This document shows positions 13,440 to 24,282 of a stretch of DNA of 64,000 bases, one piece after another (the stretch's first letter is position 1; every line of letters starts with the position of its first letter). Below the pieces are notes generated by a model that saw nothing but the letters and a program-made list of their open reading frames with translations, did not search any database and was not told the DNA's origin. The DNA is from Anoplolepis gracilipes (lineage: Eukaryota; Arthropoda; Insecta; Hymenoptera; Formicidae): assembly GCF_047496725.1 (NCBI RefSeq), contig NC_132976.1, forward strand, positions 3,766,001 to 3,830,000. Direction: 5' to 3'. A program made the position numbers and the translations under genes.

Positions 13440-13570
13440 GACTGGAATATTTATATAATTGTTAATAATAAAAAATCTTATCTTAATACTTATGTACAGA
13501 CTAATGAGAGGGATCAATTGATATAAAGAAAACACAGTTGTCTTAAAGAACAAAATATGTAGCTGCTCGT
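13440..13570. mobile_element. Fragment of an interspersed element also at 50.5 kb and 60.7 kb
   Basis: Matches, in inverse orientation, sequence near 50550-50690 and near 60730-60840. Shared landmarks are CTCGTTGCAAATG, a TCAATTGAT stretch and an AATACTTTTATG-like stretch. It looks like an internal piece of the terminal-inverted-repeat element that is complete at 60608-61174. Confidence 0.5.
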
Positions 13571-14149
13571 TGCAAATGTATACTTAACTCTAACTTTATT
13601 TGTTGTGAATTTAGTAGCTTGCATTATATGAGGTACATTTTTTACTTTTATTAAATTTCTTGTCTGTGCCAGAGAGGATAAACGCCCCTGCTGAAAGGGA
13701 TAATGCTCTACACTGACTACGCCCATATATAGGATCATCCATCACGCTCATACATTTATAAAATTTACATTTTTTTGTCGCATTTTTATATTGATTTCGT
13801 TACTTACTTGTACTATTAGAATCTCTCCTACTACGTAATATAAGCACATGTGACCACCAATGTTTATCATTACAGATGTTAGATATATCAAACGTACCAC
13901 TGACATTTCTTTTCCTTCCGCGAGTACCTAGGATAAACAATATTCAAAAGTAATGGCGTGAAATGTGGCATTATTTTGACCAATGTTTAGTTAATTTTAC
14001 ACTGCTTTGTTCTTTAAACATTATATAATTTGATATCTATAATAGAATAATATATACATATATATATATATTTATCTGTAATAAGCAAACGGTTATTTTA
14101 AGAAAGTAGCTTTTGACTAGGCAAATGCTATTTGGCTGGTCCAATAGAT

Positions 14150-14876
14150 TTCATTCGTTTATTTGTGTTAAATTGTGCTATTTTCCTAAACAGCATTTGT
14201 CTGAACACTATTTAGGAAAATAGAAATAAAAATTATTTTGTAAAGCAAAAATAATGGATATTTAAAAATAAAAATTTAGCATGTTTAAAAATATACTACA
14301 TTGATATTTTTTACTCTTATGCAAACAATACACTAATACACAGTCTTGTTTTAAAATGCATAATATATAAAAAAAATAAACACCTCACAATATAAATTAA
14401 TAACAAATTTAAAAAGCGAGCGACAGTTTATGATAAATATGTTTTATTGCAAAAATTTTCCCTTTATGCTTTTTTATATTAAGATTTTTTGTTTCATCAA
14501 TTAACTGATTAGAAAGAATAATGCTCTTGAAAAATACAGAATTTTGACATTTTTTAAAATATCTATTTTAAGAACATTACACAACAATAATTACTTTACT
14601 AGCGACTGGATTGATTAGGCTCATATATAACATTTGATCCCCATAAGCTCACATTGATAATAATATCTATAGCATGTCTCTATAAACTTGCAGATTCTGA
14701 ATTGGTTTTCAATATATTTCAGTTAATTATCTTATTAATCCTATTAAATCAAAATAACCGAATCTTTCTACTATTTTTGCTTTATAAAATAATCTATATT
14801 TCTATTTTTCTAAATAGTGTTCAGACAAATGCTGTTTGCCTAGCAAAAGAGCATTTGAACACAAATAAATGAATGA
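14150..14876. mobile_element. Foldback-like element with about 75-bp inverted ends
   Basis: The left arm 14150-14222 and right arm 14802-14876 are inverted copies sharing CAGCATTTGTCTGAACACTA and its reverse complement, with TTCATTC at the tips. The interior is AT-rich with no coding sequence. It lies in intron 4 of pseudogene OR-3. Confidence 0.7.
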
Positions 14877-14885
14877 ATATACATA

Positions 14886-14944
<59 letters not shown>

Positions 14945-16216
14945 GTGCATATATATTTTATATATAAATTGTTACTAATAATAAAAATAAAAAACTATAA
15001 AAGCGTCAAATATATATATTTTTGTAAATAAAATAAAATTACATATTAAAAATATCACTTTCTAAAGTTCTACGTTTTGTAACTGAATTTGAATTCTATG
15101 AAGTCTCGAGTATACAATCCACACATTTCTTTGTATTTCATTTTATTATTGTATTTTATTGTATTATTGTATTATTGTATTATTATTGTGAGAGAGACAG
15201 AACATTTTCAAATTAGACTAGACACAAATTAACAGACTAGAATTTTCCTTCTTATAAGACTTATTGTGACAATTATAAAGTCGTTTAGACAAAATTCAAT
15301 GCCGAAATAAAGTAGCAAGTAGTAATAGAGTGAGTGTACCTTCGATAATGTCAAAATGTCTGAAAGAAAAATGTAGGTAGAGCGATTCGTCAAATATATC
15401 TGAAATTACATGAAAAATAGAGTAAAAGGTGGACACATTTAATTCTATAATTTGCGCTGCTAAAATTCAACCCAAAACTTATTTAACCGTATATGATCCT
15501 TGATGATGAAGGTGAGATTGTCGTAAAATTTTTTTTATATTCTAGCATCAAAAACTTATCAAAACTTTCTCTAAAATGAATATCTACTATATCATTTTGC
15601 TAGAAGTTGTTTGTATTTTATTTTTTTTTTACATCGTGTTATTTATACAGGATAATTAAAAATATAACGGCAAATGACGAGAAAAATATATAATGATATA
15701 AATTTTCGTCGCGATGTTTTATTTTTTGAACTATTCTTTACATCATGTCAATCAAATTCACGTATCGATGTCGCACATAAGAATTGTTTCCGGAGATCGA
15801 ATGGTTTAATTAAATCTCTAAACAGTCATTACCAGTTTCAGTATTATCGACAATAATGGGAGAAGGAATTGCAGATTGTCGGTTGTCGCTAACATGTCAT
15901 CCCATGTTTCCAATAGCGAGTGTATCAGAGGAATTAAACCGATATAAATAATCAAGAGTAAGATGAATGTAATGCGTAAATCCGATAAAAATCTGTCATA
16001 GGTTTTTTCGTAAACTCTCGGCCATAAGTTTGTGCATATAGTAAATATATATCAGAAAAATATATTTTGTTTGTGTTAATTGTTTTGAGAAATTTATTGA
16101 TTAAAATAATTTAAATTTTTAACAGTTTTGTAATATATTATTATTGATGGATATTCTATTATATTAACTTAATATTTCTATCTAAAGAAATAGTTCATAT
16201 ATATGTATACGCATAT

Positions 16217-16511
16217 ATAGTCTGTCCATAATTTGATTTACAACTGATTTTTAAAGAGTTTTTCCTGTAGCGCACTTTTCTAATTATTGGTTGCGCATAT
16301 TATCTAAAAAGGTTTTCACTGTGGTTTTTAAAATAATTCCGAAAATGGAGTACACAATGACTACTGCAAAAAATATTTTAATCGCTTCCAGTGTTGTAAT
16401 AACTCAAAAAAAGTGTATTTTAAATAAAAAAAAATAAATAAATAAAAACAAATATTTGACGTTTTACATTTTTTCCTATATCAGTTGCACCAAAGTTTAG
16501 ATAGACTGTGT
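16217..16511 (+). mobile_element. Decayed mariner remnant, unit 3
   Basis: Flanks and ends match the mariner copies in units 1 and 2 (AGTCTGTCCATAATTTG at the left, TTTAGATAGACTGTGTA at the right), but nearly all transposase sequence is gone. It sits in the equivalent position in intron 1 of OR-3. Confidence 0.65.
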
Positions 16512-16714
16512 ATATAAATAATCTTATATACATATTATATATTATCTGAAAATTTTTATTTAATTTTTTTTCCAAAACTGTCGCCAAATTTTGAATGCTA
16601 TTACAACATTTATTTTAATCAAATGAATACAAAAAAAATCGAAACTTCTATTTTATTAATTAAAAATAAAAGTAAATTATGAATGTATATAGATATTGTG
16701 CTTCAATAATTTCA

Positions 16715-16743
16715 ATATGCATGCCACGCTGAGGCATGCATAT
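16715..16743. repeat. Perfect 11-bp stem hairpin
   Basis: ATATGCATGCC and GGCATGCATAT are separated by a 7-nt loop. The site is in intron 1 of OR-3. The equivalent place in OR-4 to OR-6 keeps only a weakened version. Confidence 0.6.
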
Positions 16744-17654
16744 ATATTATAGCGCGTGATTTGTCACTGATATTATTATTACAGGCAAAGACCTGTGTAT
16801 CTTTTAGTCATGGTAGTATCCATACTGAGACACACATAAACCTAGTGACGTTTTATCTTGTCGCACAAAAAATGTATTTTGTAAACTCCCAGGAATAGTA
16901 TCTATTGTGCATCAAAGTTTTTATTTGATAGGTCGTTGTACAAGATATAGAAATTCTGTATGAATATTGTACGCATAATTGTCAGGTGTTCATTCTCACT
17001 GCAAACTGAAAGAAGAATGGTTGAAACGAATATAGCAACGTATAACATATGATAGGGTCGCAGTACGTGACCATTATATTGTGTTTCTATTTAATAATGT
17101 TTTTAATTACGATTTAAACTCATCAACACGATGATTATAATTGATTTTTTGTTACAAGAAATATATTATTCTGTAATAAATATAAACTAAATTATATTAA
17201 TTAATGAGAAAATATAAGTTATAGAAAAATATTCTTAATTATAATACTTCTTTGTGTTTCCAAAGTATAATTGCAATTTTTAGGTTTTTAAAAATATTAA
17301 CGAAATTATCTTGAATGTAATTTTTTTTTTTTTTTTTTTTTTTGAGAGCTCTCGCGCGGTTCTTTCTCGTCTATAGAAATTAATGTGCGCCCCTGTTCTT
17401 TACATATTTCTAGTTTATAAAGTTTGAAATTATACGTCCCCTGTAATATATCCCCTAATAAAGAGGTTTTTACATTAGGGTGACAGCGCGCTTTAAAATT
17501 TTAACGAGATCTCTCTCTCTTATTCCATACCCCTTCTATTCGAACAATGATGAAGCATGCGCATTTGACATATACATTCCAGTGCTCGTCTTATAATAAA
17601 TGATATTTTCTTGTGTTAAGAAGGTAATTAATGCTATACGCGAATAGAGTTATA

Positions 17655-17888
17655 ACTATAGACCTAAAGTAATGGACTGCGCGATGCAATTAAAAAGTGA
17701 GTCCCAGTGTGGAAAAAGGACAGTACGAATTTGCCGTCATTACCTGTTTTTTTTTAGTCAACATCAAAACATATGATAGATGAAAACAGAAATAATTCGC
17801 GGCCACTTGCTATCTCGCTCTTTTTATAGAGTCAGTTTCACCTACGGCTAAAATAGAGATAGCACAGTCTATACTTTAGGTCTATGGT
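17655..17888. mobile_element. 234-bp MITE, unit 3
   Basis: Inverted ends ACTATAGACCTAAAGTA / TACTTTAGGTCTATGGT, flanked by TATA on both sides. The corresponding sites upstream of OR-1 and OR-6 are uninterrupted (unit 6 reads TTATAACATG near 39036). No ORF. Homologous insertions are at 23208-23439 and 30203-30435. Confidence 0.75.
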
Positions 17889-18620
17889 TATAATATGTAG
17901 ATTTTTATGGTTAAGAGTAGTGTTACATTCGTGAGATGAAGAACGTTTGTGTTGTAGAAAATAATGTTGCACTTTTGTAACTTTGTAAATTACTTAATGC
18001 AATGGAGATACGGAAAAAGAATTGTACAAGCCAAACTCTCTGGACAAGCTAAACGAAGAAAACTGAATTCATGAATGTTTATAGATGGTGAGAATTTTGA
18101 TTTTCGGAAATATTAGCAGGATTATTGTTTAATTTATTCTGTTATTGATACAATAAAGAATTGCTCTGCAAAACAGATGCTTATTTGTTAGTAAATAGCA
18201 GTTAAGCTGTCGCTAAATTTGTTTATCAGTGACACAGTACGGTCATTCCTGCCGTTAGACACCTGTATCGCATATCACTGATAGTATATAAGAACAAGAC
18301 TTTATTAATTTATTAGTTTAATTTCCATTTATATATGTTATACTTGTTAATATTATGTGTATCATATGTGATTTAAAAAAATTAAAAAAGCTTCATTTTT
18401 AGAAAAATATTTTAAATGACAACTTTTTCCGATAAAAATAACATTATATATGTATTTTGAGTTTTTATTATAATCTTACATATGTAGTACAATACATACT
18501 ATATTACATGCTTACAGCATGTATCACGTTACATGTTTCTCTTTCTACTATGTTGAATATATATACTCTCTCTAGTTCTTTAAATATATAATAATGAATG
18601 ACTTTTTTGCAAACTTTGAA

Positions 18621-21600
18621 TTAGTTTTGTAAACTTTGCCTGGCGAGAAGAACTGATATGTAGCCACTCGAAGTTTTTATTAACTGAAATTAACAATAAC
18701 ACATTGTGTGTGTCATTCTTGTTAGAATATACAATACACATACAATAATTGTTTATTAATATATTTAAAATATTATGTCGTCATATATATGTACATAATG
18801 TCCCGTATAGAGCTATATCTTTAAAATAATTAGAGATATAAAAAATGTTATAGAGCAAAATTTAATGATTTTAAACCCTTTTATGTTACTTTATATATTT
18901 TTATGCATGAATGTGCAATTGTAATTGTCACCTTTTTTTAATGAAACTTTATGTTCATATAGGTATATTATGCAACTTTTCTTTCTCTACATAAAATTAC
19001 TTAGAATGTTGCTTAAAAATTATTAGTTTAGAAATTATTTTACTTTAAATTAATTTATTTAACTTTAAATCTGTACAAAATAAGACCGCATAATGTGAGA
19101 GACATTTAAAAGAATAGAAAAACAAAGTAACAACATACTAAAAAATATGAATACTAAAGTAAAATTTAAGAGGGATGCTTACGTTGCAAAACATTGCCAT
19201 TGTCATAGGAAATATTTTTCCAGCTGTAATATGCAGGGGTTTGTTGGCTCGTATCATTATCAGGATCAGAGTTCTTGCTTTTTCCGGCTCCAATGTGTAC
19301 CATTTGTAATCATACGCTGCGTAATATATGTTGTCGCACTTTTCATAAATAATAAAAGATAATACATGCGATCACATATCGCGTCTGCTCATTATCATCT
19401 GTTTCTTTTTCTGTCCTATATTTTTCTTACTGTCATATTAATTTACTTACTTGTGCTACCAAAATCTCGCCTACTAGGCAATGCAAGCACATATGTCCGC
19501 TAACATTTAACACTATACATATGAGAAATATCAAACGAATCATTGACATTTCTCTTCCTTCCGTGAGTACCTATACGCAATATCAGAAATAATGATATAA
19601 AATATGGTATTATTTTGGTAAAAAATTTAATTATTTATTGCATTACTTTTTTCATTAAACGTTAAAAGAATATTCACATATAATTTCGAGTTTATAATTT
19701 GATGTTGATACAGAACATCTTCATTTTAAACGCTGATAACTCTTTAATAATCTTTTCGGCTTTAATAAAGTATTGATTTATATGAATTTTTTTTACCTAC
19801 TTGACTTTATGTAACACATTATATAAATTTTGTTCTGATCTTTCTGGGTTCCATGTATATGTGTAATAAAATAGCTTATGTAAAATATTTATAAAAAATC
19901 GGTTATATAAAAATATTTCAAACATAATATGCTATTAGAAATAAAAATTTAGAGAAACGTTGAATATATTATTTTATGTTTAATAGAAAAATTTTTAATA
20001 GAAAATGTAATTAAAACTTACTTTTTCTGAGATTCTACTGTTTTGCAATTGGACTTGTATTATACAAAGTTTCTAAAACACTAGGTCATCTTTTTTATGT
20101 TGCAATTTATTATTTTATCTGAGAGAAACAGACTAGAATTTTTATTCTTACGTCTTACCGTGACGATTAAAAATCCTTGTAAACAGAATAGAGTGCCAAA
20201 ATAAAGCAGCAATGTAAATAGCAAAAAAGTGAATGTATCTTCAATAATGTTGTAATATCTGAAAGAAGAATATATAGATCAGAGATCTTATGAAAAATAT
20301 ATAAGAAGATGAACACATTAAATTCTATAATTTGCGCTACTACTAAAATTCAACACGAAACTTGATTAGCCGTATATGATCCTCAACGATGAAGGTGAGA
20401 TCGTCGTAAAAGGTTTTACGTTGTCTCATGTTGATCAATCGTTCTTTCAAATTTTCCATTTGACCGCACAAGTGGAATACAAGTAATCCGAGTAGATTAC
20501 TCACGCCGGTGTAACATAGAGCTGAGATTATTGATAGCAAAGCTTGTGCCGTGAAAGTGAGCTCGTAGTACGGACTCTGATCCTTGTCATAAAGATAATA
20601 TGTTTGTAGCGGTAGGATTTTGTCCGGATCGGTGATATTCGTTATGTATCTCAACGATAATCCGAAGCAAGGTGGAAATATGAGTAAACAGTCTGCTATA
20701 ATCATAAAGACGTATCCGAAGATGAGGATGGTTCGCGCTCTTCGTGCGTATTTTATCATCACACGCTGTTCTTTCTCGCTCTTGGCTTTTAGCCAATCGT
20801 TGCTGATCATGTTCAACGCCAGGGTAAGATCTTTAACAACATTGCGAATTATATTCTAGTTTCAAAAACTTTATCAAAAAAGCTATAGCCGGATAAGCAT
20901 ACAAAAAGTGCCCCTGACGAGTTCTCAAATAATACTTGGCCTGCCATTTTCTCATTGTAAAAAAAAATTCTCCAAAATTTCGGCTTCTTAACTTTATTAT
21001 TTCCTGAGTTATCGAGAAAAATGTCATTTTTAGTTTTTAATTTTCTTTTCTGTAAATATTTAAGATGATCCCATATCAATTTTTTCTGAATACTTATCAA
21101 TGAGAAACACAAAAAAAATATTTTTTATTAATTTTAATAAAAACTCGATTTTTTAGAAAAGATAAAAATTAAGAAATGGCCTTTTTAACATGTTTTTTTC
21201 GAGGTTCAAAATCATCAAACATTTAGAGAATATTTTTTTCGTATGTCTCAATACTCTCAAACTTTTTCAATTTTTTTTGAGTTGGTGCAACACGGTGAAA
21301 AAAAAATAAAAGTCTATCAAGGACATGACAGACCAATTGTTATTTGAAAAATCGTCAAGGGTACTTTTAGTATGCTTATCCGGTTATAGTCTTTCTCTAA
21401 AATAAACATCTACGATAGCTTTGGCTAGAAGTTGTTCATATTTTATTTTTTCTTTTACATCATGTTATTTATATAGCATAATTAAAAATATAGCGACAAG
21501 TGACGTAAAATATTTAATAATATAAGTAAGGTTCTTGTTGACATGTACTATATTTTGAAATATTTACACATCACATCATGTCGATCAAATTTACGTTCGA

Positions 21601-22239
21601 GTTAACGATCTCACGAATAAAAAATCGTTTTTAATCGTAAGAAAATTCGATTGTTTTAATTAAATCTCTAAATAGTTATTACCAGGTTTTTTCCATTGTA
21701 TGACCACCAGTTTTATTGTCGCCGACAATAATGGCAAGCTGAATTGCAGATTGTCGATTAACGCTAACATGTCACCCCATGTTCTCACTAGCGAATATAT
21801 CGAGGGAATCACACCGACGAAGGCGATCACGAGAAAACTGAATATCATGCGTAAATCCGATAAAAATTTATCGTAGGCGTTTCTATAAGCTCTAGGCCAT
21901 ATGCCGACGATGTTTAGCGCGACACGATTGAGCTTAGTTTCCCATTCGAAATCTATATAAATGAATTTAATCTCATTATACGCGTGAATCACGTTATGTT
22001 TGTAGATAAGGCAATTGTATAATATCAAAAAAGTATTTTATATGTGTTAATTGTTTTCAGAATTATTTAAATTTATTAATTTATATAATTTTTATTTCTA
22101 ACACAATTTTTTTTATATTATTTTATATATATATATGTATACATATGTTTGAATATGCCATGCAGAAGCATGTATTTTAGTTCGCGGAAGCACTAATGTT
22201 ATTTTTGCAAAGACCTTTTCTTTTAGTGACAGTATCCAT
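18621..22239 (-). CDS. Odorant receptor OR-4, complete, 400 residues
   Basis: Insect OR. Exons on the minus strand: 22215-22239, 21683-21952, 20362-20830, 20159-20258, 19451-19570, 19183-19338 and 18621-18683 (1203 nt). The start exon encodes MDTVTKRK and completes Asp across the junction into FEWETKLNRVALNIVGIWP. Exon 3 has NDWLKAKSEKEQ, SLRYITNITDPDKILPLQ and LLVFHLCGQMENLK. Exon 5 ends GHMCLHCLVGEILVAQ. Exon 6 has CDNIYYAAYDYKWYTLEPEK and GKIFPMTMAMFCN. Exon 7 ends LIKTSSGYISVLLARQSLQN. No stop or frame break was found. Intron 3 lacks the LINE present in OR-5 and OR-6 and shows the uninterrupted site near 19880-19915. Closest relatives here are OR-5 and OR-6. Confidence 0.92.
20883..21389. 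mobile_element. Inverted-repeat element in intron 2 of OR-4
   Basis: The ends are CTATAGCCGGATAAGCATAC and an inverted near-copy at 21363-21389, with further subterminal inverted similarity around GAGGACATGA-like sequence. There is no ORF. Homologues occupy intron 2 of OR-5 and OR-6, so the insertion predates that three-gene radiation. Confidence 0.75.
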
Positions 22240-22420
22240 ACTAATTGTAAGATATAAATAAAACTTATGACGTTTTTCTTTCTGTGCAAGAAAATATTTT
22301 GAAAACTTCGAGGAACGATATCTGTTTTGCATCGAAGTTGTTAAACTTGAGCATAGTCGTTTTGCAAGATGTAGCAATTTTAGTAAATATTGCATGTGTC
22401 ATAATTGTTAGGTGCTCATT

Positions 22421-22428
22421 CTTATAAC
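22421..22428 (-). promoter_or_regulatory. TATA-like box of OR-4
   Basis: GTTATAAGAATGAGCACC on the minus strand, about 182 bp upstream of the OR-4 ATG. The same word recurs upstream of OR-5 (29406-29413) and OR-6 (38182-38189). Confidence 0.4.
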
Positions 22429-22499
22429 AGAATGAAAATAGAGAGGCTGAAATAAAAAGAACATGACACATGGCAGGGCCGCAATATGTCAACGTTACA

Positions 22500-23207
22500 G
22501 CAATTATGTTGTATTTTTGTTTAATAATGTTTTTAATTATTTCAACACATCAACACAATAATTATAATTGAATTTGCTATAACAAATATATTATTCTGTA
22601 TTAAATATAAACTTAATTATATTAATTAGTGAGAAAATATAATTTAATTATAGAAAAATATTTCCAGAATTCTTAATTATAATATTTTTTTGTGTTTTCA
22701 AAGTATAAATATAATTATTAAATATTAGCAAAATTATTTTGAGTGTTAATTTTTTTTTGAGAATTCTCTCACGCGATTCTTTCTTGTCTATAGAAATCAA
22801 TGTACGTCCCTGTTCTTCACGCATTTCTAGTTTATAAAGTTTGAAATTATACGTCCCATGTACTATACCATAATAAAGTGGTTTTCACATTAGGGTGGCA
22901 GCGCGCTTTAAAATTTTAATGAGATCTTCTCGCTCTTTCTCATATCATATCCCTTTTATTCGAACAATGGTGAAGCATGCGCGTTTGACATATACATTCC
23001 AGTGCTCGTGTTAGAGATCTTTCGGCTTCCCATGCGTGCAGCATAAACGACACTATAGACGATACATTTGTAGGGATACGTTATAGCCTTATTTTGGTGA
23101 CAAGTATTTTACATTGTGTTGCACTGGCATATATATAGCTAAAGTTTTATAAATGATATTTTCTTGTGTTAAGAAGATGATTAATGCTATATGCAAATAG
23201 AGTTATA
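22500..23207 (-). promoter_or_regulatory. Conserved OR upstream block, unit 4
   Basis: Counterpart of the other upstream blocks, with the GAAGCATGCGCGTTTGACAT core at about 22972-22991. The 233-bp MITE interrupts the block's far edge. Confidence 0.4.
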
Positions 23208-23439
23208 ACTATAGACCTAAAGTAATAGACTGCGCGATGCAATTCAAAAGTGAGTCCTAGTGTGGAAAAAAGACAGTACGAATTTGCGGTCAATATCTGT
23301 TTTTTTTTAGTCAACATCAAAACATATGATAGATGGAGACAGAAATAATTCGCGGCCACTTGCTATCTCGCTCTTTTTGTGGAGTCAGTCTCACTTACGG
23401 CTAATAGGGATACCGCAGTCTATACTTTAGGTCTATGGT
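23208..23439. mobile_element. Approximately 233-bp MITE, unit 4
   Basis: Same ends and TATA flanks as the copy at 17655-17888. Confidence 0.75.
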
Positions 23440-23525
23440 TATAATATGTAGATTTTTATTGTTAAGGGTAGTGTTACATTCGTGAGATGAAGAACGCTTG
23501 TGTTGTAGAAAATAATGTTGCATTT

Positions 23526-23624
23526 GGTAAATATTCACATAAGGTTACCCCTTTCAAAAGTCAATGACATATGTTGTCAAGGTCATTGACTTCTGAAAGG
23601 AGTGACCTTATGTGAATATTTACC
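23526..23624. mobile_element. 99-bp near-perfect hairpin element with 8-bp target duplication
   Basis: GGTAAATATTCACATAAGGT at the left is exactly inverted at the right as ACCTTATGTGAATATTTACC, and the inner arms also pair (GTCAATGAC with GTCATTGAC). It is flanked by TTGCATTT on both sides (23518-23525 and 23625-23632). Unit 5 shows the uninterrupted site near 30511-30522. An 8-bp duplication suits hAT-like or P-like transposition. It is present only in unit 4, so it is recent. Confidence 0.85.
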
Positions 23625-24282
23625 TTGCATTTTTGTAACTTTGTAAATTACTTAATGCAATGGAGATACGGAAAAAGAATTGTACAAGCCAAACTCTTTG
23701 GACAAGCTAAACGAAGAAAACTGAATTCATGAATGTTTATAGATGGTGAAAATTTTGATTTTCGGAAATATTAGCGGGATTATTGTTTAATTTCTTCTGT
23801 TATTGATACAATAAAGAATTGTTCTGTAAAACAGATGCTTATTTGTTAGTAAATAGCAGTTAAGGTGTCGCTAAATTTATTCATTAGTGACACAGTACGG
23901 TCATTCCTGCCGTTAGACACATGTATCGTATATCATTGATAATATATAAGAACAAGAATTTATTAATTTATTAGTTTAATTTTGCATTTATATATATTAT
24001 AACTTGTTAATATTATGTGTATCATATGTGATTTAAAAAAATTAAAAAAGCTTCATTTTTAGAGAAAATATTTTAATATGACAACTTTTTCCGATAAAAA
24101 TAACATTATATATGTATTTTGAGTTTTTATTTTAATCTTACATATGTAGTACAGTACATATTATATTACATGTCTACAGCATGTATCACGTTACATGTTT
24201 CTCTTTCTACTATGTTCAATATATATACTTTCTCTAGTTCTTGAAATATATAATAATCGATGACTTTTTTGCAAACTTTGAA

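Larger units (their letters stand above)
13808..16823 (-). pseudogene. Odorant receptor pseudogene OR-3
   Basis: Remains of an OR gene of the OR-1/OR-2 type. The start exon 16793-16823 (MDTTMTKRYT) is intact, and exon 5 at 13808-13927 keeps correct length and splice sites. Exon 2 (about 15797-16030) has lost its 5' third after the CGGCCATAAG position and has an internal deletion near its 3' end. Exon 3 survives only as its last 20 or so codons (about 15470-15530) joined directly to intron 2 sequence. Exon 4 (about 15275-15360) has an internal deletion. Exons 6 and 7 are absent and insertions (12928-13230, 13440-13570) occupy that space. It is clearly non-functional. Confidence 0.9.

Noticed and set aside
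20587..20859. Overlapping frames on both strands across OR-4 exon 3 (also 27576-27848 and 34501-34773)
   Set aside because: Shadows of the OR exon 3 reading frame, repeated only because the exon is duplicated.
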